Shown piece after piece: positions 8,389 through 19,593 of a stretch of 64,000 nucleotides of DNA (within the stretch, counting starts at the first letter, position 1; each line of letters opens with the position of its first letter). The translations under genes were made by a program, and so were the position numbers. The notes under the pieces were generated by a model. The model had not been told where the DNA came from. It was given only the letters and a program-made list of their open reading frames with translations, and did not search any database. The DNA comes from Bacteroidetes bacterium GWF2_41_31 (GTDB lineage Bacteria; Bacteroidota; Bacteroidia; Bacteroidales; F082): assembly GCA_001769215.1 (NCBI GenBank), contig MEOL01000009.1, positions 1 to 64,000 of the forward strand. Reading direction: 5' to 3'.

Positions 8389-8885
8389 GATTGTTTGGTA
8401 AACTGTTTGATTAATTCGATGTGCCGGGGGAACTGATTCGTTAGTTCGGTATAAGAAGCCATTTCAAAATCATGAAAATCAAAACCAGGGGAAACGGTGC
8501 AGCCTACCAGGGTAAATTTACCCAGCGAACATGCAGCGAACCACTGACCGTGGGGAATGGTTACCTGTGGCATATAACCTTCTATCGGGTTTAAACCCAA
8601 TAAATTACGTTGATAGTTACCGTCTTGATCAATCACATGAATTTCAAGGGGGTCACCATCATAAAAATGCCAGGTTTCGTCGGATTTAATCCGGTGAAAA
8701 ACAGAAATGTCATCCATCTCAAGCAAAAAGTAGATAGCGGTTGCCATGGAGCGTGCTTCAGGAAAGCGTTGGGGGAGGCCTTTGGCCGGGATGTTTTCTG
8801 AGGAACGATAAACTTCTTTAAACCAACCTCCTTCCGGGTGGTGTTGAAGTTGAAGTGTGTTAATCCAGTCGTGTGCCGTTTTCAT
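8385..8885 (-). CDS. Cupin domain protein, DUF985/Cupin_5 family
   Basis: The 166-residue beta-barrel protein has the signature LQHHPEGGWFKEVYRS (~13-28), then ATAIYFLLE, the metal- or ligand-binding FHRIKSDETWHFYDGDPLEI and the closing GCTVSPGFDFHDFEMA. The family (YML079w-like) resembles sugar epimerases and isomerases, but its activity is not established. Coupling to a PfkB kinase gene by a 4-bp overlap suggests a role in handling a free sugar before phosphorylation, which is inference. It starts 1 bp after the stop of the barrel gene upstream, so all three may be one operon. Confidence 0.9.
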   Translation of the reverse strand: MKTAHDWINTLQLQHHPEGGWFKEVYRSSENIPAKGLPQRFPEARSMATAIYFLLEMDDISVFHRIKSDETWHFYDGDPLEIHVIDQDGNYQRNLLGLNPIEGYMPQVTIPHGQWFAACSLGKFTLVGCTVSPGFDFHDFEMASYTELTNQFPRHIELIKQFTKQS

Positions 8886-8886
8886 T

Positions 8887-9573
8887 TTATTGACTTCTCA
8901 TATTTTTCTGCAATTCCCTGCTTTTGCTCTCGTTAAACACATAGATCAACCGAAAGGTCAAAACTTTGTTGTATTGATCGCGTGTCCAGGTTGCTCCGGT
9001 GATGTTGTTGAATTCGCGCGTTCGAATTTTTTTCATGCTGTTTTGGTAACGGGCCGACAATTTTAAAGGGCCTTTCAGCTTAATCCTGACATCGATGATA
9101 TAGTTAAAGTCGCTTTTTTCGTAGGTATTGCTGTTAACGGTGGTGGTTTCCACAAGTCTTCCGTGTTCCCATTCCTTAACACCCACCAATCGTCCGTAAG
9201 AAAAACCGGCTCCGATGGTGAGCAAATCCTTATCGGTATAATGAATCAATACGGGAATCTCGGCGTAGTTTAGCCGGACTTTGTAGGCTCCTGTAATGGG
9301 TTGCCCGTCAATGGTATCGCGATATTGGTCGCCCTCCCTGGCTCCTTTTTGGTTGTAAGTAACTTCGAATGAGAGATCCCAGTTTTTCCCGAAAGGGATT
9401 AAGGCGCCCACCCCAAGATTGATTCCGGGTTTTTTAAATCCGGCTACTTCATCTCCTTCCACCTGGGTCAGGTTAAAGCCCACAATTGCTTCACTCTTGA
9501 TGATCTGGGCATTAACGTGCGGTAAATAAGTGATAAAAAGAGCAAATACTAAAGTAGAGAAAACATTCTTCAT
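8887..9573 (-). CDS. PorT-like outer-membrane beta-barrel protein
   Basis: The 228-residue protein has a signal peptide (MKNVFSTLVFALFITYLPHVNAQ) and alternating amphipathic strands ending in an aromatic-rich TFRLIYVF stretch. That pattern fits the eight-stranded PorT/OmpA-like barrel family (outer membrane protein beta-barrel domain) common in Bacteroidota. The 10 residues after the last strand are basic. Function is unknown. A TAATTTTG -7 element lies at 9599-9606, about 26 bp upstream of the ATG. Confidence 0.8.
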   Translation of the reverse strand: MKNVFSTLVFALFITYLPHVNAQIIKSEAIVGFNLTQVEGDEVAGFKKPGINLGVGALIPFGKNWDLSFEVTYNQKGAREGDQYRDTIDGQPITGAYKVRLNYAEIPVLIHYTDKDLLTIGAGFSYGRLVGVKEWEHGRLVETTTVNSNTYEKSDFNYIIDVRIKLKGPLKLSARYQNSMKKIRTREFNNITGATWTRDQYNKVLTFRLIYVFNESKSRELQKNMRSQ

Positions 9574-9644
9574 GCGATGGCTGGTTTTTTTACGAACGCA
9601 AAATTAGCGGATTAATTGCTTAAAAGTGCTGTTTTGTAAGGGTT

Positions 9645-11777
9645 CTATAAAATATTAAGCAGGCTGAGGGCAATGCGTTTTTTTTCCACATCCACCTCTT
9701 TGATCCTGACCATTAATTGTTGGTTAAGGGCCACATAATCAGATGGATTTTTGACAAACTCCGAAGCCATTTCACTTTTATGCAACAGGGCCGATTCGTG
9801 CAGGCCGATATCCACAAAAGCACCAAAAGCGGTGATATTGGTAACGATTCCCGGAACCACCATGCCTTCCCGCAGGCTGCTGATATGCTTCACATTTGGA
9901 TCGAAACTAAAGGGTTGAATCTCTCCCCGCGGGTCACGACCGGGTTTTTCCAGTTCAGCCAGGATATCTTTTACTGTAAAAAGTCCGGTTTCTTCTGTAA
10001 CCAGCGATTCAGGTTGCAGCGACCGGAGGATTTTCCAATTTCCAACCAATTCTTTTATCGAAATGCTCAAGTCGGAGCTTAACTTATTGACGAAGGCATA
10101 ATTTTCGGGATGCACGGCAGAGGTGTCCAGGAGATTGGTACCCTCTTTTATCCGCAGGAATCCGGCAGCCTGTTGAAAGGCTTTTGGTCCTAATCCGGGA
10201 ACCTTTTTCAAGGATTCACGGTTGTCGAAATCACCCTTTTGGTTTCTGTATTCAATAATTTGAGCTGCCAGTTTTGGACCAAGGCCCGAAACATAGGTCA
10301 GCAGTTGTTTGCTGGCGGTATTCAGCTCAACACCTACCTGGTTTACACAGAGTTCCACTGTTGAAGTCAGGCTTTCTTTCAGTAGTTTCTGGTCAACATC
10401 GTGTTGATATTGTCCCACGCCGAGTGCCTTGGGATCAATTTTTACGAATTCAGCCAATGGATCTATCAGCCGTCGGCCAATGGAAACAGCACCGCGCACG
10501 GTAACATCATACTGGCCAAATTCTTCCCGTGCCAGTGCAGAAGCCGAATATACAGAAGCGCCATTTTCGCTTACAGAAACGGCTACAATGTCTTTATCAA
10601 AGCGGATGTGTTCGATCAGTTGGGCCGTTTCACGGCCTGCCGTTCCATTGCCAATGGCAATGGCCTCAATGTCGTAGGCCGATACCAGACTTTTTATTTT
10701 TTTAACCGCCATGGCGGTATCATGCTGTGGCGCGTGCGGATAGATGGTCGCATTATGAACCAGGTTTCCGTTTTTATCCAGACAAACTACTTTGCAACCC
10801 GTGCGAAACCCCGGATCGATGGCCAGCACATTTTTCTGTCCCAGAGGAGGCATGAGCAACAACTGCTTCAGGTTGGTTGAAAAAACCCTGATGGCCGTTT
10901 CATCGGCATTTTGTTTGATTAAGGCGCGGAGCTCATTTTCCAGCGAAGGGAACAACAAGCGGCCCACCGCATCAGCAATGGCCATTGATTTTTGTTTCGA
11001 AGCTTCCCCTCCTCCTTTTACCAGTTTTGAGTCCAGGTAATGAATCACTTTTTGTTTATCAGGAATCAGTTTGAGTTTTAAAAAACCTTCGTTTTCACCC
11101 CTGAACATGGCCAGGGCACGGTGCGAAGGAGTTTTTATGGCCAATTCCTGCCAGTCGTGCCAGCTTTGGTATTTATCATCATCGGCGGCTTTGCTGGCAA
11201 CAACTTTGGAAGTGAGGATGGCTTCCTGTTCAAAAATCCGCCGGATATTTTGCCTTACCCAGTCTTTTTCGCTCACCCATTCGGCAATGATATCGCGGGC
11301 TCCGCTAATGGCTTCATCGGTAGAAAACACCTCTGTTTTGTCGTTTACAAACCTTTGGGCTGCAGATTGAACATCCGAAACATTTTCCGACATGATCATG
11401 CGGGCCAGGGGTTCAAGTCCTTTGCTGATGGCTTTTACGCCCCGGGTTTGTCGTTTGGGTTTGTAGGGCAGGTAAATATCTTCCAACAAGGTAAGCGATT
11501 CCGATAGTTGTATGGCTTCTTCCAGTGCAGGGGTCAACTGGCCGCTTTCACGCATTGAGTTTAGAATACTTTCTTTTCTACTGACCAGACTTTTGTGTTG
11601 TTTGTATTTTTTATCAATTTCAATAATTTGCTCATCGGTAAGCGCGCCTGTTTTTTCCTTGCGGTACCGGGCAATAAAAGGAATGGTGGCGTCTGAATCG
11701 AGCAGTTCGATGGTATTGTTGATCTGCCAGTGACTTACATTTAATTCGGTGGAGAGAGATTCTATAAAATGTTGCAT
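9645..11777 (-). CDS. tex: Tex family RNA-binding transcriptional accessory protein
   Basis: The 710-residue length and domain order match Tex. An N-terminal helical Tex region (IPFIARYRKEKTGALTD at ~34-50) is followed by a YqgF/RNase H-like fold (VLAIDPGFRTGCKVVCLD, ~318). Next come helix-hairpin-helix repeats (SGLGPKLAAQIIEYRN and KKVPGLGPKAFQQAAGFL, ~490-535) and a C-terminal S1 domain (GMVVPGIVTNITAFGAFVDI, ~638-657). Tex binds nucleic acid and is related to eukaryotic Spt6; it acts in transcription and RNA turnover. The gene follows the decayed T9SS gene by 10 bp but is probably expressed independently. Confidence 0.96.
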   Translation of the reverse strand: MQHFIESLSTELNVSHWQINNTIELLDSDATIPFIARYRKEKTGALTDEQIIEIDKKYKQHKSLVSRKESILNSMRESGQLTPALEEAIQLSESLTLLEDIYLPYKPKRQTRGVKAISKGLEPLARMIMSENVSDVQSAAQRFVNDKTEVFSTDEAISGARDIIAEWVSEKDWVRQNIRRIFEQEAILTSKVVASKAADDDKYQSWHDWQELAIKTPSHRALAMFRGENEGFLKLKLIPDKQKVIHYLDSKLVKGGGEASKQKSMAIADAVGRLLFPSLENELRALIKQNADETAIRVFSTNLKQLLLMPPLGQKNVLAIDPGFRTGCKVVCLDKNGNLVHNATIYPHAPQHDTAMAVKKIKSLVSAYDIEAIAIGNGTAGRETAQLIEHIRFDKDIVAVSVSENGASVYSASALAREEFGQYDVTVRGAVSIGRRLIDPLAEFVKIDPKALGVGQYQHDVDQKLLKESLTSTVELCVNQVGVELNTASKQLLTYVSGLGPKLAAQIIEYRNQKGDFDNRESLKKVPGLGPKAFQQAAGFLRIKEGTNLLDTSAVHPENYAFVNKLSSDLSISIKELVGNWKILRSLQPESLVTEETGLFTVKDILAELEKPGRDPRGEIQPFSFDPNVKHISSLREGMVVPGIVTNITAFGAFVDIGLHESALLHKSEMASEFVKNPSDYVALNQQLMVRIKEVDVEKKRIALSLLNIL

Positions 11778-11786
11778 CCTTTATTT

Positions 11787-12460
11787 TTATCTCAGCAACA
11801 TTACAGTTCCTCTGTTTTCAATTTCTTTGGCTGCCTGTAAGCAACTTTCAAAAGTGGTAAAAACAGAGTGCCAAACATATATCCCTTGCGGAGCAGGCTC
11901 TCCACCTGGGAAAGTGCCATTCCATTTTTCCTGTGGATTTTTTGTTTCGAAGAGGAGCAATCCCCAACGATCGTAAACCTGGAATACATATTGTGCCAAC
12001 GATGAAACATCTCCAATAACTCCAAACTCCTGGTTTTTCACCAGAGAACTACCAGGTCGGAAAGCATTTGGAAAGCTTAACTCAGCAAATTGAATGTAGA
12101 CACTATCGGTATTAGGGCAACAATTGGTATCGGTTAATTGTGCAACGGATGGGGTTACAGGATTACTGAAAGAACCCCGGCAGATAAAGTCGATATCTCG
12201 TTGAGGAAAACTGAACATATTTATCTGTAAAAACACTGCTTCGGCGATTTTCATATGCTAAAAGGCCTGATTTAGTATGGAACCAAGGCATTCGTCAACT
12301 GAGCCGTTTTGTTCCTAACCTGTTCAACTCCAGCCGGAAAAGTATATACATTACTTGTGAAAAATGGGTCGGAATCTGCACACATTCCGGCTTGTGCATA
12401 GGTATAGGTTATAGTGCTTATGATCAGGACAAGCACGAGCAGCATTTTTTTCATGACCAA
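11787..12460 (-). pseudogene. Decayed T9SS type B sorting-domain (gliding motility-associated CTD) protein
   Basis: Two out-of-frame pieces belong to one ancestral gene. Piece 1 (from 12460) encodes a signal peptide and AQAGMCADSDPFFTSNVYTF, then runs into a stop at 12272. In the other frame the expected continuation appears as DECLGSILNQAF, then an in-frame TAG just before HMKIAEAVFLQINMFSF and DIDFICRGSFSNPVTP. After CCPNTDS the middle of the protein is missing, and the frame passes straight into a type B sorting domain (FPNAFRPGSS, YDRWGLLLFETKNPQEKWNG, GIYVW, GTVMLLR). There is thus one frameshift (near 12310-12340), one nonsense codon and one internal deletion. A 155-residue ORF (11787-12254) survives but would lack a signal peptide. 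Confidence 0.75.
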
Positions 12461-12476
12461 TATTTTTTTACGAGGG

Positions 12477-12965
12477 TTATTTATTACCTGAATACTTATC
12501 GTTTTTTAGTAACCATTGTTGTTGCTGTTCCTCATTTATTTGCATGGCTTCGGTATGCACCTGATCAATCAAATCATTTACAAGCTGTTCAATCTCTGTT
12601 TCGCTTTTCCCGAGAGAGTTGTTGACAAGGAAAAGTGAATAGGTAGAAGTGGGAGAGGCACCGATGTTTACAAGTGTTTTATCGGTCGAAATATTCTCCA
12701 GCAGCTTGATTTTTTCATATCTTGAACTGATTTTTTCGGTCTGTAAAGCGTAGTAGGTGTTTTTGCTGTCGCGGTAGATGGCTTTAAAAACATCGCTCTT
12801 AAAGTCCATTTTAGCCGCTTTTTGCAATAATTCTTCGTGGGTGATATTGGGTTCGGTACCCAGATATTTTGATTCCTGAGATATCAGCGAAAGCGATATC
12901 ATACCTAAGATGACAGACATGGCCAACCTGGTTAACCATGCATGTTGATTTTTGAAAATGTACAT
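12477..12965 (-). CDS. Small exported hypothetical protein upstream of T9SS pseudogene
   Basis: The 162-residue protein has an N-terminal signal or anchor segment (LAMSVILGMISLSLISQ at ~15-31). A mostly helical, charged C-terminal part follows (EIEQLVNDLIDQVHTEAMQI, then EEQQQQW). I recognise no family. It ends 16 bp before the start of the decayed type B sorting-domain gene and probably formed an operon with it, so it may have been an accessory to that surface protein. Confidence 0.6.
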   Translation of the reverse strand: MYIFKNQHAWLTRLAMSVILGMISLSLISQESKYLGTEPNITHEELLQKAAKMDFKSDVFKAIYRDSKNTYYALQTEKISSRYEKIKLLENISTDKTLVNIGASPTSTYSLFLVNNSLGKSETEIEQLVNDLIDQVHTEAMQINEEQQQQWLLKNDKYSGNK

Positions 12966-13099
12966 TATTCCGATCCTCGTAATTAATAAGGGCGCTAAAT
13001 TAAGTCAAATTAGTTAATTAGACTAATGCAAATTCCAACTTTTTGAAAAAGGAAGAAATAAAAGAATGTTAATATGAGGATGAATTGAAAAAACAGTAG

Positions 13100-14689
13100 T
13101 TATTTAAACAGGTCCAGCACCCTGCTGATATCATCGGCTTTAAAAGGTTTTGTAATAAAATCATTCATGCCAACAGCAAAACAGTTTTCTTTATCTTCCT
13201 TTAATGCATTGGCTGTAAGGGCAACAATGTAGCTTTTCTGAAGGTGTTGTTGTTGTTCAAATTTTCTTATCTCCCCTGTAGCTGTAAATCCATCCATTAC
13301 GGGCATCTGAATATCCATCAGGATTAAATCCACCGGGTTTTTTTTATATGATTCTAATCCCAAAGCGCCATTGTTGGCGATGGTGATTTCATGACCGAGG
13401 TTGGACAAGATACCCTTGGCCACTTTTTGATTAATGATGTTATCTTCCACCAAAAGTATTCTTAAATCCCCGGCTTCTATTTTTCGCTGTGTTTCCGGGA
13501 TATTTTGAGTTTCTATTAATCCTTCAGAAGAATTCGTGGTGTTTTCTTTGATATTGAATAAGGCGGTAAACCAAAATGTTGAACCAACTCCCGGGGTGCT
13601 TGATACACCAATTTCACCATTCATCAACTCGGTCAGGTTTTTCGCGATAGCCAAACCAAGTCCGGTACCTCCATATTCACGTTGTGTAGATTGGTTTACC
13701 TGACTGAACGATTTGAATAGCTTGGTTAATCCTTCCTTGGTGATACCTATGCCTGTATCGGTGATCTCGAAGTGCAGTTTAACCTCGTCTTTGGTTCTTT
13801 CATCCACTCGTATGTTCACCTTAACGGTTCCGTTTTTTGTAAACTTGATGGCATTATTGATGAGATTGATGATAATTTGTTTCAAGCGCAACGGGTCGCC
13901 AAATAGAAACAGGGGAACATCTTTGGAAATGGAATAGAAGAGTTCGTCATTTTGTTCCCGGGCTTTAATGTTAAGAATGGTTATCGAATCTGTGATCAGC
14001 TTTATTAAATCAAACTGAACATATTCCAGGCTAATCATTCCGGATTCAATCTTTGAAATATCCAGGATATCGTTGATAATGGCCAACAAATTCTCGCCGG
14101 ATACGGACATAATATTAATTAAATCCAATTGATCCTGGTTGAGGGGTGTTTGCTTGAGCAATTCTGTAACACCGAGAATGCCATTCATTGGTGTCCTGAT
14201 TTCGTGCGACATGGTGGCCAAAAAAAGGGACTTTAAAAAATTGTTTTTCTCGGCAATCTCTTTGGCTTTTTGTAATTCGGTGTTGGAGCTTTGCAGCAAT
14301 TGCTTTTGTTCGTACAAATCAAGAAAAACCTTGACTTTCCCTTTTAAAATCTTCGGAACAATGGGTTTTGAAATAAAATCCACGGCGCCGGTCTCAATAC
14401 CCTTGATCACATAACGTTCGTCATTGTATATGGCCGAAACAAAAATCACCGGAAAATAGGTTATATTCGGGTCGTTATGAATCAACTCAACTGTTTCATA
14501 GCCATCCATTTCCGGCATCTGCACATCAACTATGGCCAGGGCAAATTCGTGTTTTAGCGTAGCTCCCAAAGCTTCATTTCCCGAAAGGGCACGAATGAAC
14601 TCCACGTTGGCGTCACGCAAAACCGTTTCCAACGCGATCAGGTTTTCAAATTTGTCGTCGACAATTAATATTTTTGGTTTTTTGTCCAT
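13100..14689 (-). CDS. Hybrid response regulator/histidine kinase (REC-HisKA-HATPase-REC)
   Basis: The 529-residue cytoplasmic protein begins with a receiver domain ([15 protein letters not shown], phospho-acceptor Asp55 in [15 protein letters not shown]). A short coiled coil leads to HisKA with His162 in [15 protein letters not shown]. The ATPase follows, with N box [14 protein letters not shown]1 DTGIGI and G2 [14 protein letters not shown]-terminal receiver has its acceptor Asp near 457 ([15 protein letters not shown]). No sensor or membrane segment is present, so it is likely driven by phosphotransfer through its N-terminal receiver, plausibly from the membrane kinase encoded 2 bp upstream. 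There is no DNA-binding output domain. Confidence 0.93.
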   Translation of the reverse strand: MDKKPKILIVDDKFENLIALETVLRDANVEFIRALSGNEALGATLKHEFALAIVDVQMPEMDGYETVELIHNDPNITYFPVIFVSAIYNDERYVIKGIETGAVDFISKPIVPKILKGKVKVFLDLYEQKQLLQSSNTELQKAKEIAEKNNFLKSLFLATMSHEIRTPMNGILGVTELLKQTPLNQDQLDLINIMSVSGENLLAIINDILDISKIESGMISLEYVQFDLIKLITDSITILNIKAREQNDELFYSISKDVPLFLFGDPLRLKQIIINLINNAIKFTKNGTVKVNIRVDERTKDEVKLHFEITDTGIGITKEGLTKLFKSFSQVNQSTQREYGGTGLGLAIAKNLTELMNGEIGVSSTPGVGSTFWFTALFNIKENTTNSSEGLIETQNIPETQRKIEAGDLRILLVEDNIINQKVAKGILSNLGHEITIANNGALGLESYKKNPVDLILMDIQMPVMDGFTATGEIRKFEQQQHLQKSYIVALTANALKEDKENCFAVGMNDFITKPFKADDISRVLDLFK

Positions 14690-14691
14690 GG

Positions 14692-17600
14692 TTATTTATA
14701 CAGCCAAACGCGTAACAACGACAATAATTTTTCAATATTCAGGGGTTTTGCCATGTAATCACTTGCTCCTGCATCGATACATTTTTGCCGGTCCTCTTTC
14801 ATGGCTTTTGCTGTAAGTGCAATCACAGGTATATTCTTTAGCGGTCCCATTGCCCTGATTCTCTTTATTGTTTGATACCCGTCAAGCTCGGGCATCATGA
14901 TGTCCATTAAAATGACGTCAAAATTAGTTTCTTTTTCCAGAATTTCAAGTGCGGTGATCCCGTTATCTGCTCGGGTAACTTTCATCCCCTGTTCACTAAG
15001 TACCTTTGTCAATGCAAAAATGTTGCGCATGTCATCGTCCACAATCAGTACTTTCTTGTCTTTAAAATGATCTGTTTTGCTATGTATCTTGTGGATCATA
15101 GTTTGTTTACTCTTAGGCATGTCGGAGATCACCCTGTGCATAAACAAGGCCGTTTCGTCCAGTAGTCTTTCTTCCGACTTGACTCCTTTAATGATAATAG
15201 TTTCAGCATACTTCTGAAGCATTTCATTTTCTTCTTTTGTCAGGTCCTTGCCCGTATAAATGATAATGGGTGTTTTTTGAATGGAAGAAGCTTCTATTTT
15301 TCTGATCAACTCAAAACCACTCATATCTGACAAACCCAGGTCGAGAATCATACATTCATAGGTGTTTTTCGAAAGCAGCTCCAGTGCTTGTTCTCCCGTG
15401 GTGGCTTCGGTGATGTTCACATCTTTATCACCAATCAGTATTTTGATCGATTTCCGCAAATTGGCATCGTCTTCAACCAGCAACAAACTGCTCACTTTTT
15501 TACTCACGTATTCGTTGATCCTATTAAATGCCAGGTCTAAGTCCCCTTTTTTGGCCGGTTTGGTCAGGTAGCCGATGGCACCTTTGCCGGAACTCATGAT
15601 GGTTTCGTCTTCTCCCGACATGATGTGAACGGGAATATGCCTTGTCGATTGGTTTTCTTTGAGTAAGTCAAGTACCTTCCATCCATTAATACCGGGAAGG
15701 TTGATATCGAGAATAATGGCAATGGGTGCTGTTTTCACGGCCAATTCATATCCCAATTCACCTGTTGGACTGGCGAGGCATTTGAATCCTTTTTCGTGAC
15801 ATTGTTGAACAAGAATCTTGGCAAAATTAGGATCATCTTCTACAATAAGAATCACTTTATCTCCTGGTTTCCAGTTTTCCAGGTCATCTTTTATGAAATT
15901 GATGGGCCCTATCTCGCTTATCGCTGTTTGGCTGTCATCTGCAAAAATGGAGGATTCAGGCTCTACATGAGCAGGTTTCTTTTTTGCCTCCGGGGTTACA
16001 TTGGCAGGCACATTGGCTTCGGTTGCAGGGGCAGTGACCGGGATATAAAATGTAAATGACGACCCTACGCCTTCGGTACTGCTTAGTTGGATTTCGCCTC
16101 CTAAAAGTTTGGCCAGTTCGCGCGAAATGGAGAGGCCTAACCCCGTTCCTCCAAATTTCCTTGAAATACTTCCGTCAGCTTGTTTAAATGCCTCAAATAC
16201 CTCCCGTTGTTTGTTTTCGGCGATACCAATCCCGGTATCAGCGACTGATATGGCGATGGTCGTATTTTTATTCAGTGAAGGTCTTTTTAATTCAACATCG
16301 GCCCCGACTTTATTAAACCCTAATTTAATACTGCCTTTTGATGTGAACTTGATGGCATTCGACATGAAGTTTTTGAGTACCTGTTCTACTTTTTGTTGGT
16401 CTGTTGATATGACCTCCTGAATGCCAGGTTCGATGATAATTTCAAACTCAAGCCCTTTTTGCTGGGTTACGTGTTTAAAATAATTATAAATGTTGGTTGA
16501 AATCTCATTTAAATTTACGGGTTCAATATTGAGCGACATTTTTCCTGCTTCTATCTTGCTCAGATCGAGGATGTCGTTAATCATGGTGAGCAGATCGGTA
16601 CCGCTTTTATAAATGATTTCGGCCGATTCCACTTGTTCACCGGTCAGGTTATTTTCCCTGTTTTCGGCCAGGCTGTTAGAGAGAATAAGTAAGCTGTTGA
16701 GTGGTGTGCGCAGTTCGTGCGACATGTTGGCTAAAAACTCGCTTTTATACTTACTGGCTATGGCCAGTTCTTCTGCTTTACGTTCAAGGTCGTTGCGGGT
16801 GTTTTCGAGTTGCAGATTTTTCTCCGAGATATCGGCTTTCTGGTGTTCGAGGTAATTAGTTTTTTCGATAAGTTCTTCATTTGTAACCCTGAGTTCCTCC
16901 TGTTGTTGTTGGAGTTCTTCTGCCGCCGAACGAAGTGCAGATGACTTTTCCTCCAGCACCTTATTAGCTTCCATCAATTCTTCCTGTTGCGCCCTAAGTT
17001 CTTCTGCTTGCTCTTGTGTTTTCGAGAGCAATATTTTAATCTCCGTGTTTACCCTTATCGTGTTGAACCCAATGGCCAGATTTTCAGATAACTGATGGAT
17101 GAGTTCCATCTTCTTTTCTGAGATTTCGTCTGAACTGGCCAATTCTAATACAGCCACGCAACGGTTTTGAAAAACGAGTGGAACAACCAGGATGTGGGCA
17201 GGTTTGGTTTCTCCCAGTCCTGATTTAATCAAAATATAGTCTTCCGGAATCTGGTCATAGGCTATGGTTTTCATCTCCAGGGCAGCTTGTCCCACCAGTC
17301 CTTCACCCAATTTAAACTCACTTATTCCTGATTTTCTACTAAAATAAGCGTAGGAGCTAATGAGCTTGTAAACATCGTCCTGTTCAACGAAAAGTGCTCC
17401 CATCTGAAAAGTTAGGATTTCGGCAAGTTTTGAGAGTATCTGATTTCCAAGGTCTGTTGCTGTTTTATCTCCCTGGAGCAGCTCGCTGATTTTTACAATG
17501 GATTCCTGGCGCCAATTGTTGTCGTTATTTTTGCTGCGCAACTCAATCAGGTTTAAACGCATCTGAATAAGGGCATTGCCCAGAATATCGTTTTTGCCCA

Positions 17601-18852
17601 AAGAGATAAAAGTTGATTCGTATTGCCCTCTTCCAATATCCCGGGCAAATTCAGCACTCTTTTTCATTGCCCCGGTTAGTTTGTTGAGCGCATTGCCCAT
17701 TTCGGAAAGCTCGTCCCGGGTTGTTAATTTTATTTCTCTCACCTGATCGATGGCACCTGTCGACAGCACATTTAACTCTTTGGTAGTAAAAATAAGCGGG
17801 GTGGTGATTTTCCTGGCTACAAACCAAATTAAAAAGGCCAGAATCAATATGCCAAAAACACCGGTTAAGATGGATATCAAGGCACTTCGGTTGGCTTCTT
17901 CGAGGATTATTTTTTCCGGGACAACGATCGCGATATACCAGGGATAATCGAGGTTATAAATATAGAAAGGGACAAACGAAACGTAATTTTTATTAGCAGA
18001 GTTTGAATTATCGGTAAAGCTAAACGGTTTGCCTGTAAGCAGGCTGTCGGAAATGTTAAATTGAATAGATTTAGCGATCGGAAAATCCTTGATGGAAGTG
18101 TTTTCGTATTTTTTATCGGGACATGAAATAATGGTTCCCTTATTTGAAACCATGATCGAATAGCTTTCCTTAAATGGCTTAATGTCTGCAATCAGGTTGT
18201 AAAAACTATTCATCTGCATGTCAACTCCCACCAAACCTGAAAACTGATGATCGATCATCAGCGGGACTGCGGCACTGGCTTCTAAAATTTGCACGTTTTC
18301 ACGACCCTGATATGTAAAATAATAAGGTTCTGTCATGAATTCACGAGGATTGGCCTTGATGTCGTAATACACTCCGCCTGAAGATTTTCCGTCTGATTCA
18401 AGCAATTCCTCAAAAATTCGCAGACTGTCATTTTCTTTCAAATAGGTAATCCTTCTTCTCCCATTCTCCAGCGGATATCCCGAGTCAAGAATCTTTAGTT
18501 CCCAACTCGCCCATACCGAAAGATAGCGCGGATTTGCAAGCAATATTTTTCCAAGTATGGGGTCGAGATCTGACTTGATGCGCGTGATATCTGCCTGAGG
18601 ATAGTTTTGATATACTGTTGCTATTGTTCTGAACAATGCCATGTCACTATCCAATTTTCCCTTCACAATGTTTGCCGATTCGCGTGCAGTGGCATCTACA
18701 TAGGCAGTTGCTTTTTCAACGGCCATGTATTTGGTATTAAAAACAATGTATATAAGTGTTGCCGAGAAAATGAGAATGGTAGGTGTAAGGATATAAACAA
18801 GTAATTTTGTTTGAAGGGTGGTTTTTTTCACTTTTAGACCTTTAAAATTCAT
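14692..18852 (-). CDS. Large membrane hybrid sensor histidine kinase (dCache-HAMP-GAF-HisKA-HATPase-3xREC)
   Basis: The 1386-residue protein has a membrane helix at ~15-36 and an extracytoplasmic dCache-like sensor (~40-310; [29 protein letters not shown]). A second helix (~317-340) and HAMP (~343-400) follow, then a GAF domain (~455-600) and a long Glu/Gln coiled coil (~605-700). HisKA carries His ~713 ([14 protein letters not shown]) and the ATPase has [18 protein letters not shown] and [13 protein letters not shown]. Three receivers end the protein: [24 protein letters not shown] and [13 protein letters not shown]. Such kinases run branched phosphorelays in response to small molecules. It is coupled to the 529-residue kinase by a 2-bp gap, so the two likely form one relay. 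Confidence 0.93.
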   Translation of the reverse strand: MNFKGLKVKKTTLQTKLLVYILTPTILIFSATLIYIVFNTKYMAVEKATAYVDATARESANIVKGKLDSDMALFRTIATVYQNYPQADITRIKSDLDPILGKILLANPRYLSVWASWELKILDSGYPLENGRRRITYLKENDSLRIFEELLESDGKSSGGVYYDIKANPREFMTEPYYFTYQGRENVQILEASAAVPLMIDHQFSGLVGVDMQMNSFYNLIADIKPFKESYSIMVSNKGTIISCPDKKYENTSIKDFPIAKSIQFNISDSLLTGKPFSFTDNSNSANKNYVSFVPFYIYNLDYPWYIAIVVPEKIILEEANRSALISILTGVFGILILAFLIWFVARKITTPLIFTTKELNVLSTGAIDQVREIKLTTRDELSEMGNALNKLTGAMKKSAEFARDIGRGQYESTFISLGKNDILGNALIQMRLNLIELRSKNNDNNWRQESIVKISELLQGDKTATDLGNQILSKLAEILTFQMGALFVEQDDVYKLISSYAYFSRKSGISEFKLGEGLVGQAALEMKTIAYDQIPEDYILIKSGLGETKPAHILVVPLVFQNRCVAVLELASSDEISEKKMELIHQLSENLAIGFNTIRVNTEIKILLSKTQEQAEELRAQQEELMEANKVLEEKSSALRSAAEELQQQQEELRVTNEELIEKTNYLEHQKADISEKNLQLENTRNDLERKAEELAIASKYKSEFLANMSHELRTPLNSLLILSNSLAENRENNLTGEQVESAEIIYKSGTDLLTMINDILDLSKIEAGKMSLNIEPVNLNEISTNIYNYFKHVTQQKGLEFEIIIEPGIQEVISTDQQKVEQVLKNFMSNAIKFTSKGSIKLGFNKVGADVELKRPSLNKNTTIAISVADTGIGIAENKQREVFEAFKQADGSISRKFGGTGLGLSISRELAKLLGGEIQLSSTEGVGSSFTFYIPVTAPATEANVPANVTPEAKKKPAHVEPESSIFADDSQTAISEIGPINFIKDDLENWKPGDKVILIVEDDPNFAKILVQQCHEKGFKCLASPTGELGYELAVKTAPIAIILDINLPGINGWKVLDLLKENQSTRHIPVHIMSGEDETIMSSGKGAIGYLTKPAKKGDLDLAFNRINEYVSKKVSSLLLVEDDANLRKSIKILIGDKDVNITEATTGEQALELLSKNTYECMILDLGLSDMSGFELIRKIEASSIQKTPIIIYTGKDLTKEENEMLQKYAETIIIKGVKSEERLLDETALFMHRVISDMPKSKQTMIHKIHSKTDHFKDKKVLIVDDDMRNIFALTKVLSEQGMKVTRADNGITALEILEKETNFDVILMDIMMPELDGYQTIKRIRAMGPLKNIPVIALTAKAMKEDRQKCIDAGASDYMAKPLNIEKLLSLLRVWLYK

Positions 18853-18965
18853 AAAACCTGGATTGAATAAATGGATAACGACCTTTTAATTTCCATGTAA
18901 AATTAGGGTATTTTTCAATCCAATTGATGATGTGAGTAGTTTTGAATACAATTATCTCCCCCGGG

Positions 18966-19511
18966 TTAATCCAGATTACCCAATGATGCTGATTTTTGCA
19001 GACATTTAATGATGATTTTCATATCGGTCGAAATGTGAAAATCGCTGGTCTTTTGGAGTTTGAATTTTTCTTTAACCCCTGCTAAATACTGTTCACGTAC
19101 TCCTGCAATAAGTGTCATATTTTTACATTGAGTTAATAATTGGAACGAATCATGCCAGATTTGGCCTTCCAGCTCAAACCGCCCAATCTCATCGATGAAA
19201 AACACAGCAGGTTTGGTTTTTATCGCGTCTAAAATCAGTTGGTTGCCATACTCAATGGTGGCATGATTAAAATAAAACCTCCCGTACTGAACCGGGTTTT
19301 GATCAGCAATTAAGGAAGCCAATGGCAGACTGAGCAGCGATGGTAATTCCAATAATTGATAACCTGTTTTTTGCCCATAGTGCCAAACTCCTGGTGCTAC
19401 AAAACCCATTGAATCAATCTCCAGCTTAATGATTTCATTATATATTTCCAACAATTTGGTGGTTTTTCCCTCATTTTGTTGACCGAAAAGCAGCAGGATG
19501 CGCGGATCCAT
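18966..19511 (-). CDS. THEP1-like P-loop NTPase (nucleoside-triphosphatase family)
   Basis: The 181-residue protein has Walker A GQQNEGKTTKL (~10-20) and Walker B PAVFFIDEIGRFEL (~101-114). The layout resembles THEP1/DUF2478 NTPases: a small P-loop core, a conserved DEIGxxEL and a basic C-terminal part. Members hydrolyse nucleoside triphosphates in vitro; the cellular role is unclear, although some relatives sit near molybdenum-cofactor genes. Nothing nearby suggests that link. It is divergent from prmC. Confidence 0.75.
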   Translation of the reverse strand: MDPRILLLFGQQNEGKTTKLLEIYNEIIKLEIDSMGFVAPGVWHYGQKTGYQLLELPSLLSLPLASLIADQNPVQYGRFYFNHATIEYGNQLILDAIKTKPAVFFIDEIGRFELEGQIWHDSFQLLTQCKNMTLIAGVREQYLAGVKEKFKLQKTSDFHISTDMKIIIKCLQKSASLGNLD

Positions 19512-19593
19512 ATATTTTTGTGATAATGATACTTAATCAAGCGAAATTAACCGATTTTGTTCAAGATAAAGTTTAATTTTAGTCCTTTGCACG

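Noticed and set aside
10401-10880. 159-codon and other plus-strand frames opposite tex, the histidine kinases and uvrA-like gene
   Set aside because: All lie antisense to strongly conserved genes, have overlapping alternatives in other frames and show no domain motifs.
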